Assembly: GCA_020440935.1 (NCBI GenBank)
Contig: JAGRNC010000075.1
Location: 1 to 9,774 of the forward strand
DNA from: Leptospiraceae bacterium
GTDB lineage: Bacteria; Spirochaetota; Leptospiria; Leptospirales; Leptonemataceae
Length of the DNA stretch: 9,774 bases
Direction: 5' to 3'
Under the pieces are notes generated by a model. It was not told the DNA's origin. It searched no databases and was given only the letters and a program-made list of their open reading frames with translations. How positions within the stretch are numbered: the stretch's first letter is position 1; each line of letters starts with the position of its first letter. Shown in pieces: positions 1 to 6,138 of the stretch. The translations under genes and the position numbers were made by a program.

Positions 1-1
1 T

Positions 2-1036
2 ATGGCTGGAGGAAAAGGCGAGCGCTTCTGGCCCAAATCCACAGCAAGTCATCCCAAGCAACTGCAAAAGATCTATTCGGGCAAGACACTTCTAGAAGAG
101 ACTGTCGATCGTGCACGATTGATTGCAGGGAAAGGACAGATTTACGTAGGTTGCAATGCAGATTTAAAGCGAACCATAGAAAAGACTCATAAGCGTCTCA
201 ACCTGAAGTTTGTGGTGGAGCCATCGGGAAGAAATACGGCTCCCATTATTGCCCTGGCCGCTCTGCAACTACAGAAAAAGCATCCCGGCGCCACCATGGT
301 AGTCATGAGCGCCGATCATTACATTGCTCCGCCGAATAAATTCAAGGAGACTCTTAAAGCGGCCATTTCCGCCGCCCAGGAAGGAAGGCTGGTAACCCTG
401 GGTATTGTTCCTACGCGTCCAGACACGGGCTACGGATATATTCAGAAAGGTAAGTCTGGTAATGCCGGAGTGTTCGATGTGGCATCCTTCAAAGAGAAGC
501 CCGATGCAAAAACGGCATTGAAGTACATGAAGAAGGGATATCTGTGGAATTCTGGGATCTTCATCTGGAAGCTGGATGCAATCCTTCAAGAGTTTGAATC
601 CCATGCGCCCCAAATCCTGAAGCCATTACAATCGTCTTATGCCAGCGTTGCATCGCTCAAAAAGGCATTTCCCAGAGTCCCGGAGTTACCCGTAGATATC
701 GCCATTATGGAGAAATCGAAGATGTCCTCCGTAGTCCCGGCAACGTTTCACTGGGATGACGTGGGTAGCTGGACTGCGCTGGAGCGCATCGTTGAGTCCA
801 AGAAAAAGGGCATTACACTTCTGGGGGACAAGAAGCCCCAACTCGTAGAACAGGATTCCAGGGATTCGGTGGTGGTCACCGATCGTGGGCTTGTGGCATT
901 ATTGGGAGTGGAGGACCTGATTCTTGTAGAAGAGGGGGACGTGCTTTTTGTGGCCAGTCGCCAAAAGCTGGGAGGGATCAAGGAGCTGCTCAAGCAGTTA
1001 AAGCAAAATCCCACTTTACAGAAATACCTCAAATAA
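2..1036 (+). CDS. manC: Mannose-1-phosphate guanylyltransferase (5' partial)
   Basis: Makes GDP-mannose from mannose-1-phosphate and GTP in the cytoplasm, supplying mannose and derived sugars for surface glycans. Numbering from the ATG at 2, the nucleotidyltransferase signature GGKGERFWP is at residues 3-11, followed by PKQ, EPSGRNTAP at 73-81, the SADHYI segment with the likely metal-binding Asp105, RPDTGYGYI, FKEKPD, LWNSGIFIW and WDDVGSW at 251-257. These are the ordered motifs of the family. At about 344 residues it is the short form, lacking the C-terminal cupin phosphomannose-isomerase domain of the long bifunctional enzymes. Homologues normally have several residues before the first Gly-Gly, so the ATG at 2 is probably internal and the true start lies left of the window. 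The stop TAA is at 1034. The next small gene begins 27 bp later and is probably co-transcribed. Confidence 0.9.
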   Translation: MAGGKGERFWPKSTASHPKQLQKIYSGKTLLEETVDRARLIAGKGQIYVGCNADLKRTIEKTHKRLNLKFVVEPSGRNTAPIIALAALQLQKKHPGATMVVMSADHYIAPPNKFKETLKAAISAAQEGRLVTLGIVPTRPDTGYGYIQKGKSGNAGVFDVASFKEKPDAKTALKYMKKGYLWNSGIFIWKLDAILQEFESHAPQILKPLQSSYASVASLKKAFPRVPELPVDIAIMEKSKMSSVVPATFHWDDVGSWTALERIVESKKKGITLLGDKKPQLVEQDSRDSVVVTDRGLVALLGVEDLILVEEGDVLFVASRQKLGGIKELLKQLKQNPTLQKYLK

Positions 1037-1063
1037 GAGCCTGGACCATTCAGGAGTGAATGA

Positions 1064-1159
1064 ATGCCTTCGGGTCGTAAAAGAAAAGCAAGAAAGATTC
1101 GCACACATAAGCGAAAGAAAAAACGCAAAATGAACCGCCACAAGAAGAAGATGAAATAA
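1064..1159 (+). CDS. AURKAIP1/COX24 (mS38/bS22-like) small ribosomal subunit protein
   Basis: A 31-codon ORF beginning MPSGRKRKARKIR and ending NRHKKKMK. More than half the residues are Lys or Arg and there is no acidic residue. The pattern MPSG-RKRK-(R/K)-THKRKKK-NRHKKK is that of the bacterial AURKAIP1/COX24-domain proteins. These are related to mitochondrial mS38 and to mycobacterial bS22, a tiny protein bound to the small ribosomal subunit near the decoding centre. A good Shine-Dalgarno AGGAG lies at 1052-1056, 7 nt before the ATG. The 27-bp gap from manC suggests one transcript. The alternative is a bTHX-type protein, which is similarly small and basic, but the THKRKKK/NRHKKK core fits AURKAIP1/COX24 better. 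Identification rests on composition and a remembered family pattern, without an alignment. Confidence 0.75.
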   Translation: MPSGRKRKARKIRTHKRKKKRKMNRHKKKMK

Positions 1160-1189
1160 TCTACTTTTTGGAATAGGCGTGAATGAACG

Positions 1190-1230
1190 GCCCCGGTTAG
1201 CCGAAAATAGTACCAAATATGAACCGGGGC
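1190..1230 (+). promoter_or_regulatory. 9-bp inverted repeat enclosing the GerMN start codon
   Basis: GCCCCGGTT at 1190-1198 is the perfect reverse complement of AACCGGGGC at 1222-1230. The 23-nt loop ends with the ATG at 1219-1221. No Shine-Dalgarno sequence is visible in front of that ATG. The left part, GGCCCC at 1189-1194, could instead pair with GGGGCC at 1242-1247, giving two mutually exclusive structures. No T-run follows, so a standard intrinsic terminator is unlikely. A translation-control hairpin is the more natural reading, but this is inference from sequence alone. Confidence 0.5.
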
Positions 1231-2061
1231 GCAGGTGGACAGGGGCCCGCATCTCCCGTTGAAGCGGAGAATCGGGCCATTTTAATTCTGGGCGGCATCC
1301 TGCTGCTCTTAGTGTTTCTGGATCGTCAGGCCTCGGATCAGATGAGCCTTCGGTCCCGGGCGCCCGATGTAACTCGGCCTGCCGCCCTCATTCAGGAAAA
1401 GATCGAAACCGGAGTCGGAGAAACCGCCGAGCAATTGCAGGGAGTGCGCGAGTCCCTGGAAGGCAGGGCCGAGGACGGCCTGCAAAGCGGTAAGAATTCC
1501 CTGGAGCAACGGCTTGCGCCTGTAAAGAAGCCCATCGATGAGATCTTGAATTCGAGAATGCAAGATCCCTCCCAAAAAATTGTTCCTGAACAGCTCCAAT
1601 CCGAAACTCGAGTAAGTCTACCCCAGGGAGCCCAGGATTATCATCTATACTTCCTGCGGTTCAACGGTAATCATTCGCAGATTGTCCGGGTTAGTCGGGC
1701 CGCGAAAAAGCCCATAACCTACCTGGCTCTGCTTCAGGATTTGCAGGACGGGCCACGGGAACAGGAGACTGGACTGCTTACCGCTGTGGACCACAGCATC
1801 AAGTTCAATGGTGTGAGCGAATCGGACGGTGTGGTTACCGTAGATCTGGGAAATAGCATCCACCGAATGGGCAGCGCCGTAATTCGTGATCGAATCCACC
1901 AGATTTGTCTAACGCTGTTCCAGTTCTCCAGCGTGAAAGCGGTGCGGATTCTTGTGGATGGAAAGAAGCCCGAGTATCTGGGAAGCGGCAAGGACCGATT
2001 AAAGCTGCCCGAGTATCTGGGATATCCCGATCGAAAGATTCAGGTATATACGAATTCCTGA
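1219..2061 (+). CDS. Membrane-anchored GerMN-domain protein
   Basis: A 280-residue protein with a short N-terminal tail, one hydrophobic segment at about residues 20-34 (AILILGGILLLLVFL), and a charged, probably helical linker rich in Glu and Gln at about 50-115. The C-terminal GerMN domain runs from about residue 141 (YHLYF) to 270. GerMN hallmarks are visible: the Leu-rich LALLQDLQDGP helix, GLLTAV, GVSESDGVVTVDLG and the closing VRILVDGKKPE. The family is named for the spore-germination protein GerM and is widespread outside spore formers, usually in envelope proteins of unknown role. The topology suggests an anchor with the domain outside the membrane. ATG 1219 is chosen because an in-frame TAG at 1198 leaves no earlier ATG, GTG or TTG. 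It lacks a Shine-Dalgarno sequence and sits in a strong inverted repeat. The precise function is unknown. Confidence 0.8.
   Translation: MNRGAGGQGPASPVEAENRAILILGGILLLLVFLDRQASDQMSLRSRAPDVTRPAALIQEKIETGVGETAEQLQGVRESLEGRAEDGLQSGKNSLEQRLAPVKKPIDEILNSRMQDPSQKIVPEQLQSETRVSLPQGAQDYHLYFLRFNGNHSQIVRVSRAAKKPITYLALLQDLQDGPREQETGLLTAVDHSIKFNGVSESDGVVTVDLGNSIHRMGSAVIRDRIHQICLTLFQFSSVKAVRILVDGKKPEYLGSGKDRLKLPEYLGYPDRKIQVYTNS
1968..2022 (+). repeat. In-frame 16-bp direct repeat at the GerMN 3' end
   Basis: The 16-mer GCCCGAGTATCTGGGA occurs at 1968-1983 and exactly again at 2007-2022. The spacing is 39 bp, so the reading frame is kept and the peptide PEYLG appears twice near the C-terminus. It looks like a small internal duplication of the tail. 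Confidence 0.7.
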
Positions 2062-2065
2062 TCCT

Positions 2066-2088
2066 CCGAATTTCCCCGATCGATTCGG
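2066..2088. terminator. Weak hairpin after the GerMN gene, possible terminator
   Basis: CCGAAT at 2066-2071 pairs with ATTCGG at 2083-2088 across an 11-nt loop, starting 5 nt after the GerMN stop codon. It lies in a convergent gap where termination is expected, but the stem is short and no T-run follows. Low-confidence call. Confidence 0.2.
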
Positions 2089-2144
2089 CCCTCTCCATTA
2101 GCCCGTAGCAAGCGGCTCATTGTGCGACCAATATCAGAGGCATT

Positions 2145-2172
2145 CCAGGCGGCCAAAACCAGGCGGCCAAAA
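2145..2172. repeat. Perfect 14-bp tandem duplication
   Basis: CCAGGCGGCCAAAA occurs twice head to tail (2145-2158 and 2159-2172) in the gap between the convergent GerMN and methyltransferase genes. No function is evident. Replication slippage is the simplest explanation. Confidence 0.8.
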
Positions 2173-2174
2173 TC

Positions 2175-2188
2175 TAGCCGATGGGCTA
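2175..2188. terminator. Small hairpin before the methyltransferase stop codon
   Basis: TAGCC (2175-2179) and GGCTA (2184-2188) form a 5-bp stem with a 4-nt loop, 3 bp beyond the end of the - strand operon. On the - strand it is followed by TTTTGGCC, a short T-run. It could therefore act as a weak terminator for the three-gene operon. The stem is short and the call is tentative. Confidence 0.3.
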
Positions 2189-2191
2189 CAG

Positions 2192-3196
2192 TTACAATGC
2201 GCCTTTTCGAGCGTACAGGACCATTGAGCTAGTTAGCGCGAAATCGCGCCAGGCGATGCGGCTTTTCAGATGGTACATGCTTGTGGCGGCTAATCGGCCC
2301 AGAGGAACCTTCGAGCCTTTCTCCGCCTTCCACTGACCGCGCATTTTCTTTAGTTTGGGAAGCAGCCCAAAATCAACTCCGCGGTAAAGATGGAAATCCA
2401 CGAATCCGTTATTGCCAAGAAACGTAGAAAGATTGCGACTGGAGTAATAATGCAAATGGCCTGGTAAGTAATAATGGTAATTTTGTCCTTCTCGAATGGC
2501 CTGCCTTCCCAGGAAGTTTGCCGTCTGGATTACCAGTAGGCCACCGGGTTTGAGCCAGCGGCAGATGCACTGAATGGCCGTCAGCGGATCGGGCAGGTGC
2601 TCCATGACTTCGATCATGGTTATTACATCGAATTGATTCCTGCCAAATTTATTGAGCGATAGCTCCCCCTGGCGCAAGTCGCGTCCCAGCCTGCGCCCTT
2701 CTTCCACGGCAAACGAAGAAAGATCCAGTCCCACGGCTCTGTAGCCAAATCGGGAGGCAGCATCCACGAAACCTCCAAAGGAACATCCAATGTCCAGAAA
2801 GGAGCCAGGCGGACGATGGGTCTTCGCGATGGTCTTCAGTCTGGCCTGCCAGACAATATCATGGTATTCTTCGCTCTTGCGCTCGTCCCGATAGGAGTAG
2901 TCTGACTGACCGGAATAATAATCGTCGGAATACAGAGATTCCAGGTCAGTGGGCACGGTGGCATTTTTTTGCAATCCACACGATGGACATCTCCAGATGT
3001 CCAGTGCTGGCGAAAAGCGGTCTATGGAGTAGAGCGGCGACATAGCCATGGAACAAATCGGGCAGTTGTGGCGCTGATCGGCGGATGACTGGGTCGAACT
3101 TTTCTGTGTGTTGCTTGCCGTGGATTTGGGACGATGGCTCTTCGGCGTCGCTGTTTGGGTGGTATCGGATGGCATCCTGTGTCTCCCGGACTTCAT
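2192..3196 (-). CDS. Zinc-ribbon class I SAM-dependent methyltransferase
   Basis: A 334-residue protein. After a Ser/Thr/Gln-rich leader (about 1-42) come two cysteine pairs, CPIC at 45-48 and CPSC at 70-73, forming a likely zinc ribbon. A class I methyltransferase fold follows: motif I FLDIGCSFGGF at 133-143, the acidic residue ending motif II (VGLDLS, Asp158), motif IV FDVITMIEVMEHLPDP at 189-204 and LKPGGLLVI about 215-224. Zinc ribbon plus methyltransferase is common in enzymes acting on sugars or small molecules in surface-glycan and secondary-metabolite clusters. The substrate cannot be read here. Its ATG overlaps the stop of the upstream methyltransferase gene as ATGA, indicating translational coupling. 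An alternative start at Met8 has a GGGAG 6 nt upstream and would trim the leader by 7 residues. Confidence 0.85.
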   Translation of the reverse strand: MKSGRHRMPSDTTQTATPKSHRPKSTASNTQKSSTQSSADQRHNCPICSMAMSPLYSIDRFSPALDIWRCPSCGLQKNATVPTDLESLYSDDYYSGQSDYSYRDERKSEEYHDIVWQARLKTIAKTHRPPGSFLDIGCSFGGFVDAASRFGYRAVGLDLSSFAVEEGRRLGRDLRQGELSLNKFGRNQFDVITMIEVMEHLPDPLTAIQCICRWLKPGGLLVIQTANFLGRQAIREGQNYHYYLPGHLHYYSSRNLSTFLGNNGFVDFHLYRGVDFGLLPKLKKMRGQWKAEKGSKVPLGRLAATSMYHLKSRIAWRDFALTSSMVLYARKGAL

Positions 3197-3822
3197 GAGG
3201 AGCGCTTCCTTGCTCGAAAGAACCAGTGTGCTACAACCCTGTGGTCGCCCAGCGGGATACGCTCAATGGATCCGTAGTCTAGGTCGCAGAAGTTACGCTG
3301 CAGTAGCGACTGCATTTGTTCTAGATCAAACAACTGGATACTGGACCCGCTCACCTCGGAGCCTGCAAAATGGGTGTCGGTATGCTTACGCAGGGTGCCC
3401 AGGAGCAGTCCGCCTTCCTCTAACCGTTCCGCGAAGCGCGAAAGCAATGCCATGGACTGGGATGGCTCCAGGTAATGTAATACTCCCCAGCAAACGATAA
3501 TGTCGAAGCTTTCTGAATCCAGCACACTCGGCATCGCACCATCTTCGGAATGAAGGAATCGGGCATGGGGATAACGCTCGCGGCAAAGCGTAAGGGCATT
3601 GGCCGAAGTATCGACGCCGGTGACGTCCAGGTTACTATCAAGAAAGAGCGGAATATTTCTGCCTGAGCCGCATCCGTAATCGAGCAGTCGCCGCTTATCT
3701 GCATCTTTCGGCCAGGGGGGAAGGGAGCGAATCAGGCGAATCAGATTCTCATCCGGATAGGCTTGATGGCTCTGCGGCTTACGGTAATGCCTGTCCCAGA
3801 TTTCTAGATTAGTGGCTTCCAA
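3193..3822 (-). CDS. Class I SAM-dependent methyltransferase, middle gene of operon
   Basis: A 209-residue protein with glycine-rich motif I LLDYGCGSGRN at 46-56, Asp71 at the end of the second strand (VTGVDTS) where SAM ribose is bound, and motif IV FDIIVCWGVLHYLEP at 106-120. A post-motif segment, LEEGGLLLGTL, is also present. The N-terminal WDRHYRKP pattern is typical of small TehB/UbiE-like methyltransferases. It resembles the methyltransferase domain of the downstream gene only in general fold, so the two probably act on different positions or intermediates. The only usual start codon in the open frame is TTG at 3822, since the nearest upstream in-frame stop is met with no ATG or GTG between. 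That start lies 19 bp inside the end of the ATP-grasp gene. The Shine-Dalgarno match is poor, suggesting dependence on translation of the upstream gene. Substrate unknown. Confidence 0.85.
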   Translation of the reverse strand: MEATNLEIWDRHYRKPQSHQAYPDENLIRLIRSLPPWPKDADKRRLLDYGCGSGRNIPLFLDSNLDVTGVDTSANALTLCRERYPHARFLHSEDGAMPSVLDSESFDIIVCWGVLHYLEPSQSMALLSRFAERLEEGGLLLGTLRKHTDTHFAGSEVSGSSIQLFDLEQMQSLLQRNFCDLDYGSIERIPLGDHRVVAHWFFRARKRSS

Positions 3823-5240
3823 ATCGATACGCTCAATGCAATGCTTCGCCTGGACGGATTGGCGCTTTTGCGCTTCTTTCCCGATCGTCGCTTGCGGCGA
3901 GCAGGAGGAAGCGCCGGAATGATCTTGATTTGCTTTTCGAAATGTTCCGCCTTTCTAATGAGCTCATCGCGGTGGCTTACCGAATCCATCAGCATAAAGG
4001 CGGCCGGCCTATCTGCATTTCCCCGGGCAGGGTCCATGGCATAACCGATGGGCTTCAACGGCTCCAGAAAAACATACGAAGGATCTTCGCGCAGACTCAC
4101 AGGCATGCGAACGTCCTGAATTGTCATGGCTGACGGTAAAATGTAACTAAGCACCGCGCTTTTAGATGGGCGAAGAATATGATCCATGGCGCCGGGCTTA
4201 AGGCTGATTCCGACATTCTGTAAATGCTGGGCTGCGGCGGTTGGCCCCTGTGTGGTCAGATCGATGAGCATATCAAAATACGAAAGTCCCGTAATCCCGG
4301 GCACCAGGGAATCGGCAAGAAATTCGCCTCCCACTTCTGGCTGACATTCAATGAGCAATGGTTTCTTGCCCTTTTTAGGGATCAGGAATTCGGCAAAGAA
4401 GGGCCCATTGTCATATTTACATAGAGAGACAATCTTTTGTGCCGTAGATTGCATGTAAGTGGCCATTTCTTCGGAAATGCGGGCAGGAAAAATATGCCTT
4501 CGGTCCGCAAAACGGGGCGCTTCCTCGCTTACTACTTTTTCGGTTAATGCCAGGCAGTGGAAAACGCCGTTCAACACGATTCCATAGATTATGTATTCCG
4601 ATCCATTGTAGTATTTCTCGATAAACAGGGACCGATTGTGTGGTGTACGCTTTCGATGATTCTCGACGTACTGTCGCTTCTCGTCCACGGAAGTCAGCAC
4701 TTCGATCCCCTGTTTGGCCGATCCCTTGCCGCTTCGAGCAATCCAGGTACCCCGTTTTCGCAAGATCGCATCCGGGTTCATTCCAGGTGTCCAGGGGATT
4801 CGCTCGGGCACCGGAATACCCTGCGAGGCAAGCTTTGCCTTCAATCGGTTTTTATCCTGGAATTGAATAATGGATCTGGGATCCGATCCGGGGACCTTAA
4901 ATCGACGGGCCAGATAGGAGGCGCTCAACACCGCAGGCCCGAAGGAGCGAGAACCTACCGCTCGTATGGTGCCCCTTGGAAAGTGCTCCTCAATGGCCCG
5001 ATAGATCCAGAATGGTTTGAGAACGCTGCAATGCAGCTGTAGATCTGCATTCTTAAATCCTGGAGCCAGAGGGTTGCGATCCACGGCGATTACGGAATAG
5101 CCCTTTCGACGAGCCGCCTCGATAAGAGGGATCTGATGACTACCTGCCCCAAGACTCAAAAAGTAATCTTGATCTCTGGGCGGTGTTGTACCTTGAACTT
5201 GCACCTGCCTTAAACTTCGGACTTTTTCTCGAAAATTCAA
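3804..5240 (-). CDS. ATP-grasp domain ligase, first gene of a three-gene operon
   Basis: A 478-residue protein. It has a Rossmann-like pre-ATP-grasp domain (LGAGSHQ at 30-36, then SVIAVDRNPLAPGF) and a typical DKNRLKAKLASQGIPVP (129-145) entering the ATP-grasp fold. IARSGKGSAKQG at 167-178 matches the flexible glycine-rich ATP loop, FIEKYYNGSEY at 206-216 the family's vEe(y/f)(i)xGxE strand, and FFAEFLI with LLIECQPEVGGEF (281-307) the metal-binding acidic residues, Glu284 and Glu298. Such enzymes activate a carboxylate with ATP and join it to an amine or other nucleophile, as in PylC, amino-acid ligases and carboxylases. The metal-site motif reads ECQPEVGG rather than the usual E-x-N-x-R-x-G-G. 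The last 35 residues are very basic (RRKRRSGKKRK at 448-458). The start used is TTG 5240; GTG at codon 13 is an alternative. Substrate unknown. Confidence 0.8.
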   Translation of the reverse strand: MNFREKVRSLRQVQVQGTTPPRDQDYFLSLGAGSHQIPLIEAARRKGYSVIAVDRNPLAPGFKNADLQLHCSVLKPFWIYRAIEEHFPRGTIRAVGSRSFGPAVLSASYLARRFKVPGSDPRSIIQFQDKNRLKAKLASQGIPVPERIPWTPGMNPDAILRKRGTWIARSGKGSAKQGIEVLTSVDEKRQYVENHRKRTPHNRSLFIEKYYNGSEYIIYGIVLNGVFHCLALTEKVVSEEAPRFADRRHIFPARISEEMATYMQSTAQKIVSLCKYDNGPFFAEFLIPKKGKKPLLIECQPEVGGEFLADSLVPGITGLSYFDMLIDLTTQGPTAAAQHLQNVGISLKPGAMDHILRPSKSAVLSYILPSAMTIQDVRMPVSLREDPSYVFLEPLKPIGYAMDPARGNADRPAAFMLMDSVSHRDELIRKAEHFEKQIKIIPALPPARRKRRSGKKRKSANPSRRSIALSVSIWKPLI

Positions 5241-5259
5241 GCATTTCGTTTTCTCGAAA
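5224..5259. repeat. Direct repeat of an 11-mer in the divergent flgF / ATP-grasp region
   Basis: TTTTCTCGAAA occurs at 5224-5234 and again at 5249-5259, 25 bp apart (about 2.5 helix turns). Each copy contains the short palindrome TTTC-TC-GAAA. One copy is in the first codons of the ATP-grasp gene and the other lies between the two divergent starts. It may be a regulator site or chance AT-rich similarity. Confidence 0.45.
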
Positions 5260-5270
5260 TCCGCCGATAC
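5244..5270 (+). promoter_or_regulatory. Possible sigma-28 (FliA) type promoter of flgF
   Basis: GCCGATAC at 5263-5270 matches the flagellar sigma-28 -10 consensus GCCGATAA at 7 of 8 positions. Exactly 11 bp upstream, TTTCGTTT at 5244-5251 matches the -35 consensus TAAAGTTT at 5 of 8, with the GTTT half intact. The flagellar gene directly downstream supports it. Transcription would begin close to the ATG at 5278, implying a nearly leaderless message. The -35 is weak and this is a by-eye match. Confidence 0.4.
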
Positions 5271-5277
5271 TTGGAGT

Positions 5278-6138
5278 ATGTTACGCGGAATCTACACGGC
5301 CTCTACAGGCATGATAATGAACCAGGAGAAGATGGACGTTATAGCCAACAATCTGGCCAACGTAGATCAGACCGGATACAAATCCGAAGAAGCGATCTTC
5401 AAAAGCTTTCCGGAAATGCTTCTTGCCCGAACCCGCGAAGATGGCATGGGACATGTGCCCGCCGGAGGATTTGACCTGGCGCCGATAGTCGGCAAGCTGG
5501 GAACTGGCGTAGAATTCAATGAGAACTATGTTCGATTTGATCAGGGCGCCGTAAAGTCCACTGGAAATCCATTTGATATGATGCTCGATGATCGGGGCAG
5601 CGAATCCCCGGCCTTCTTTGTGGTGCAGACCGACAAAGGTGAGCGCCTTACGCGTAACGGCTCTTTTGTGATGGATCGCGAAGGTTACCTGGTTACTTCC
5701 GATGGTCACCGCTTAATGGGCGAAAACGGTCCCATAAAAGTGGCCCGCTGGAATTGGACCGTCAAAGATAACGGAGAAGTCTGGATCAACGGCAAGATCG
5801 GAAACGATCCGGATACTACTGTAAACGAAACGAGCAACCAGTGGGAACAACCAGTTCTCCTGGACCGCATTAAGATTCGCACGGTGGAGTTTCCCCGTCA
5901 TCTGGTAAAGGAAGGCAATAGCTTTTATGCCACCACTCCTGAATCGGGACCAATGCTGGAATTCAGACAAGACTCGGAACCGATGGTGATGCAGGGATTT
6001 CTCGAAGCCTCAAACGTGAACATCGTTTCCGAAATGACCAAGATGATCGAAGTGCAGCGACAATACGAAGCCAACCAAAAATCGGTCACTACCCACGATT
6101 CTCTGCTCGGAAAGCTAATCAATGAAGTGGCGCGCTGA
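5278..6138 (+). CDS. flgF: Flagellar basal-body proximal rod protein, FlgF-type
   Basis: A 286-residue rod protein that polymerises in the periplasmic flagellar drive shaft between MS ring and hook. The N-terminus MLRGIYTASTGM with ANNLANVDQTGYK at 23-35 is the rod/hook family signature. The C-terminus carries the matching coiled segment (SNVNIVSEMTKMIEVQRQYEANQK, ending at residue 268). Between them, APIVGKLGTGVEFNE, DQGAVKSTGNPFDMML and the FFVVQTDKGERLTRNGSF block are of FlgF rather than FlgG type. A short insert, DDRGSESP, precedes FFVVQ. The ATG is fixed by the conserved N-terminus, yet the GGAG at 5273-5276 lies only 1 nt before it, too close for a normal ribosome site. It is not followed by flgG here, so it is detached from the usual flgFG arrangement, at least on its 3' side. 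It diverges from the ATP-grasp operon by 37 bp. Confidence 0.85.
   Translation: MLRGIYTASTGMIMNQEKMDVIANNLANVDQTGYKSEEAIFKSFPEMLLARTREDGMGHVPAGGFDLAPIVGKLGTGVEFNENYVRFDQGAVKSTGNPFDMMLDDRGSESPAFFVVQTDKGERLTRNGSFVMDREGYLVTSDGHRLMGENGPIKVARWNWTVKDNGEVWINGKIGNDPDTTVNETSNQWEQPVLLDRIKIRTVEFPRHLVKEGNSFYATTPESGPMLEFRQDSEPMVMQGFLEASNVNIVSEMTKMIEVQRQYEANQKSVTTHDSLLGKLINEVAR

Noticed and set aside
2..1036. Bifunctional mannose-6-phosphate isomerase/guanylyltransferase
   Set aside because: The reading frame ends after the nucleotidyltransferase domain, with no cupin isomerase domain.
748..1143. 131-codon open frame on the - strand across the end of manC and the small ribosomal-protein gene
   Set aside because: It is antisense to the conserved WDDVGSW end of manC, and its Arg/Ser/Phe-rich product is typical of a shadow frame.
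3108..3500. 130-codon + strand frame spanning the junction of the two methyltransferase genes
   Set aside because: It overlaps two well-supported coding regions on the other strand and matches no family pattern.
3256..3838. 13-bp direct repeat GATACGCTCAATG at 3256-3268 and 3826-3838, at the two ends of the middle methyltransferase gene
   Set aside because: Suggestive of target-site duplication, but it is longer than most such duplications, there are no terminal inverted repeats or transposase, and both copies lie in coding sequence. Chance or codon-level similarity is more likely.
4557..5042. 161-codon open frame on the + strand inside the ATP-grasp gene
   Set aside because: It lies antisense to clear ATP-grasp motifs, shows no recognisable domain and has no ribosome site. 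It is a shadow of the real gene.
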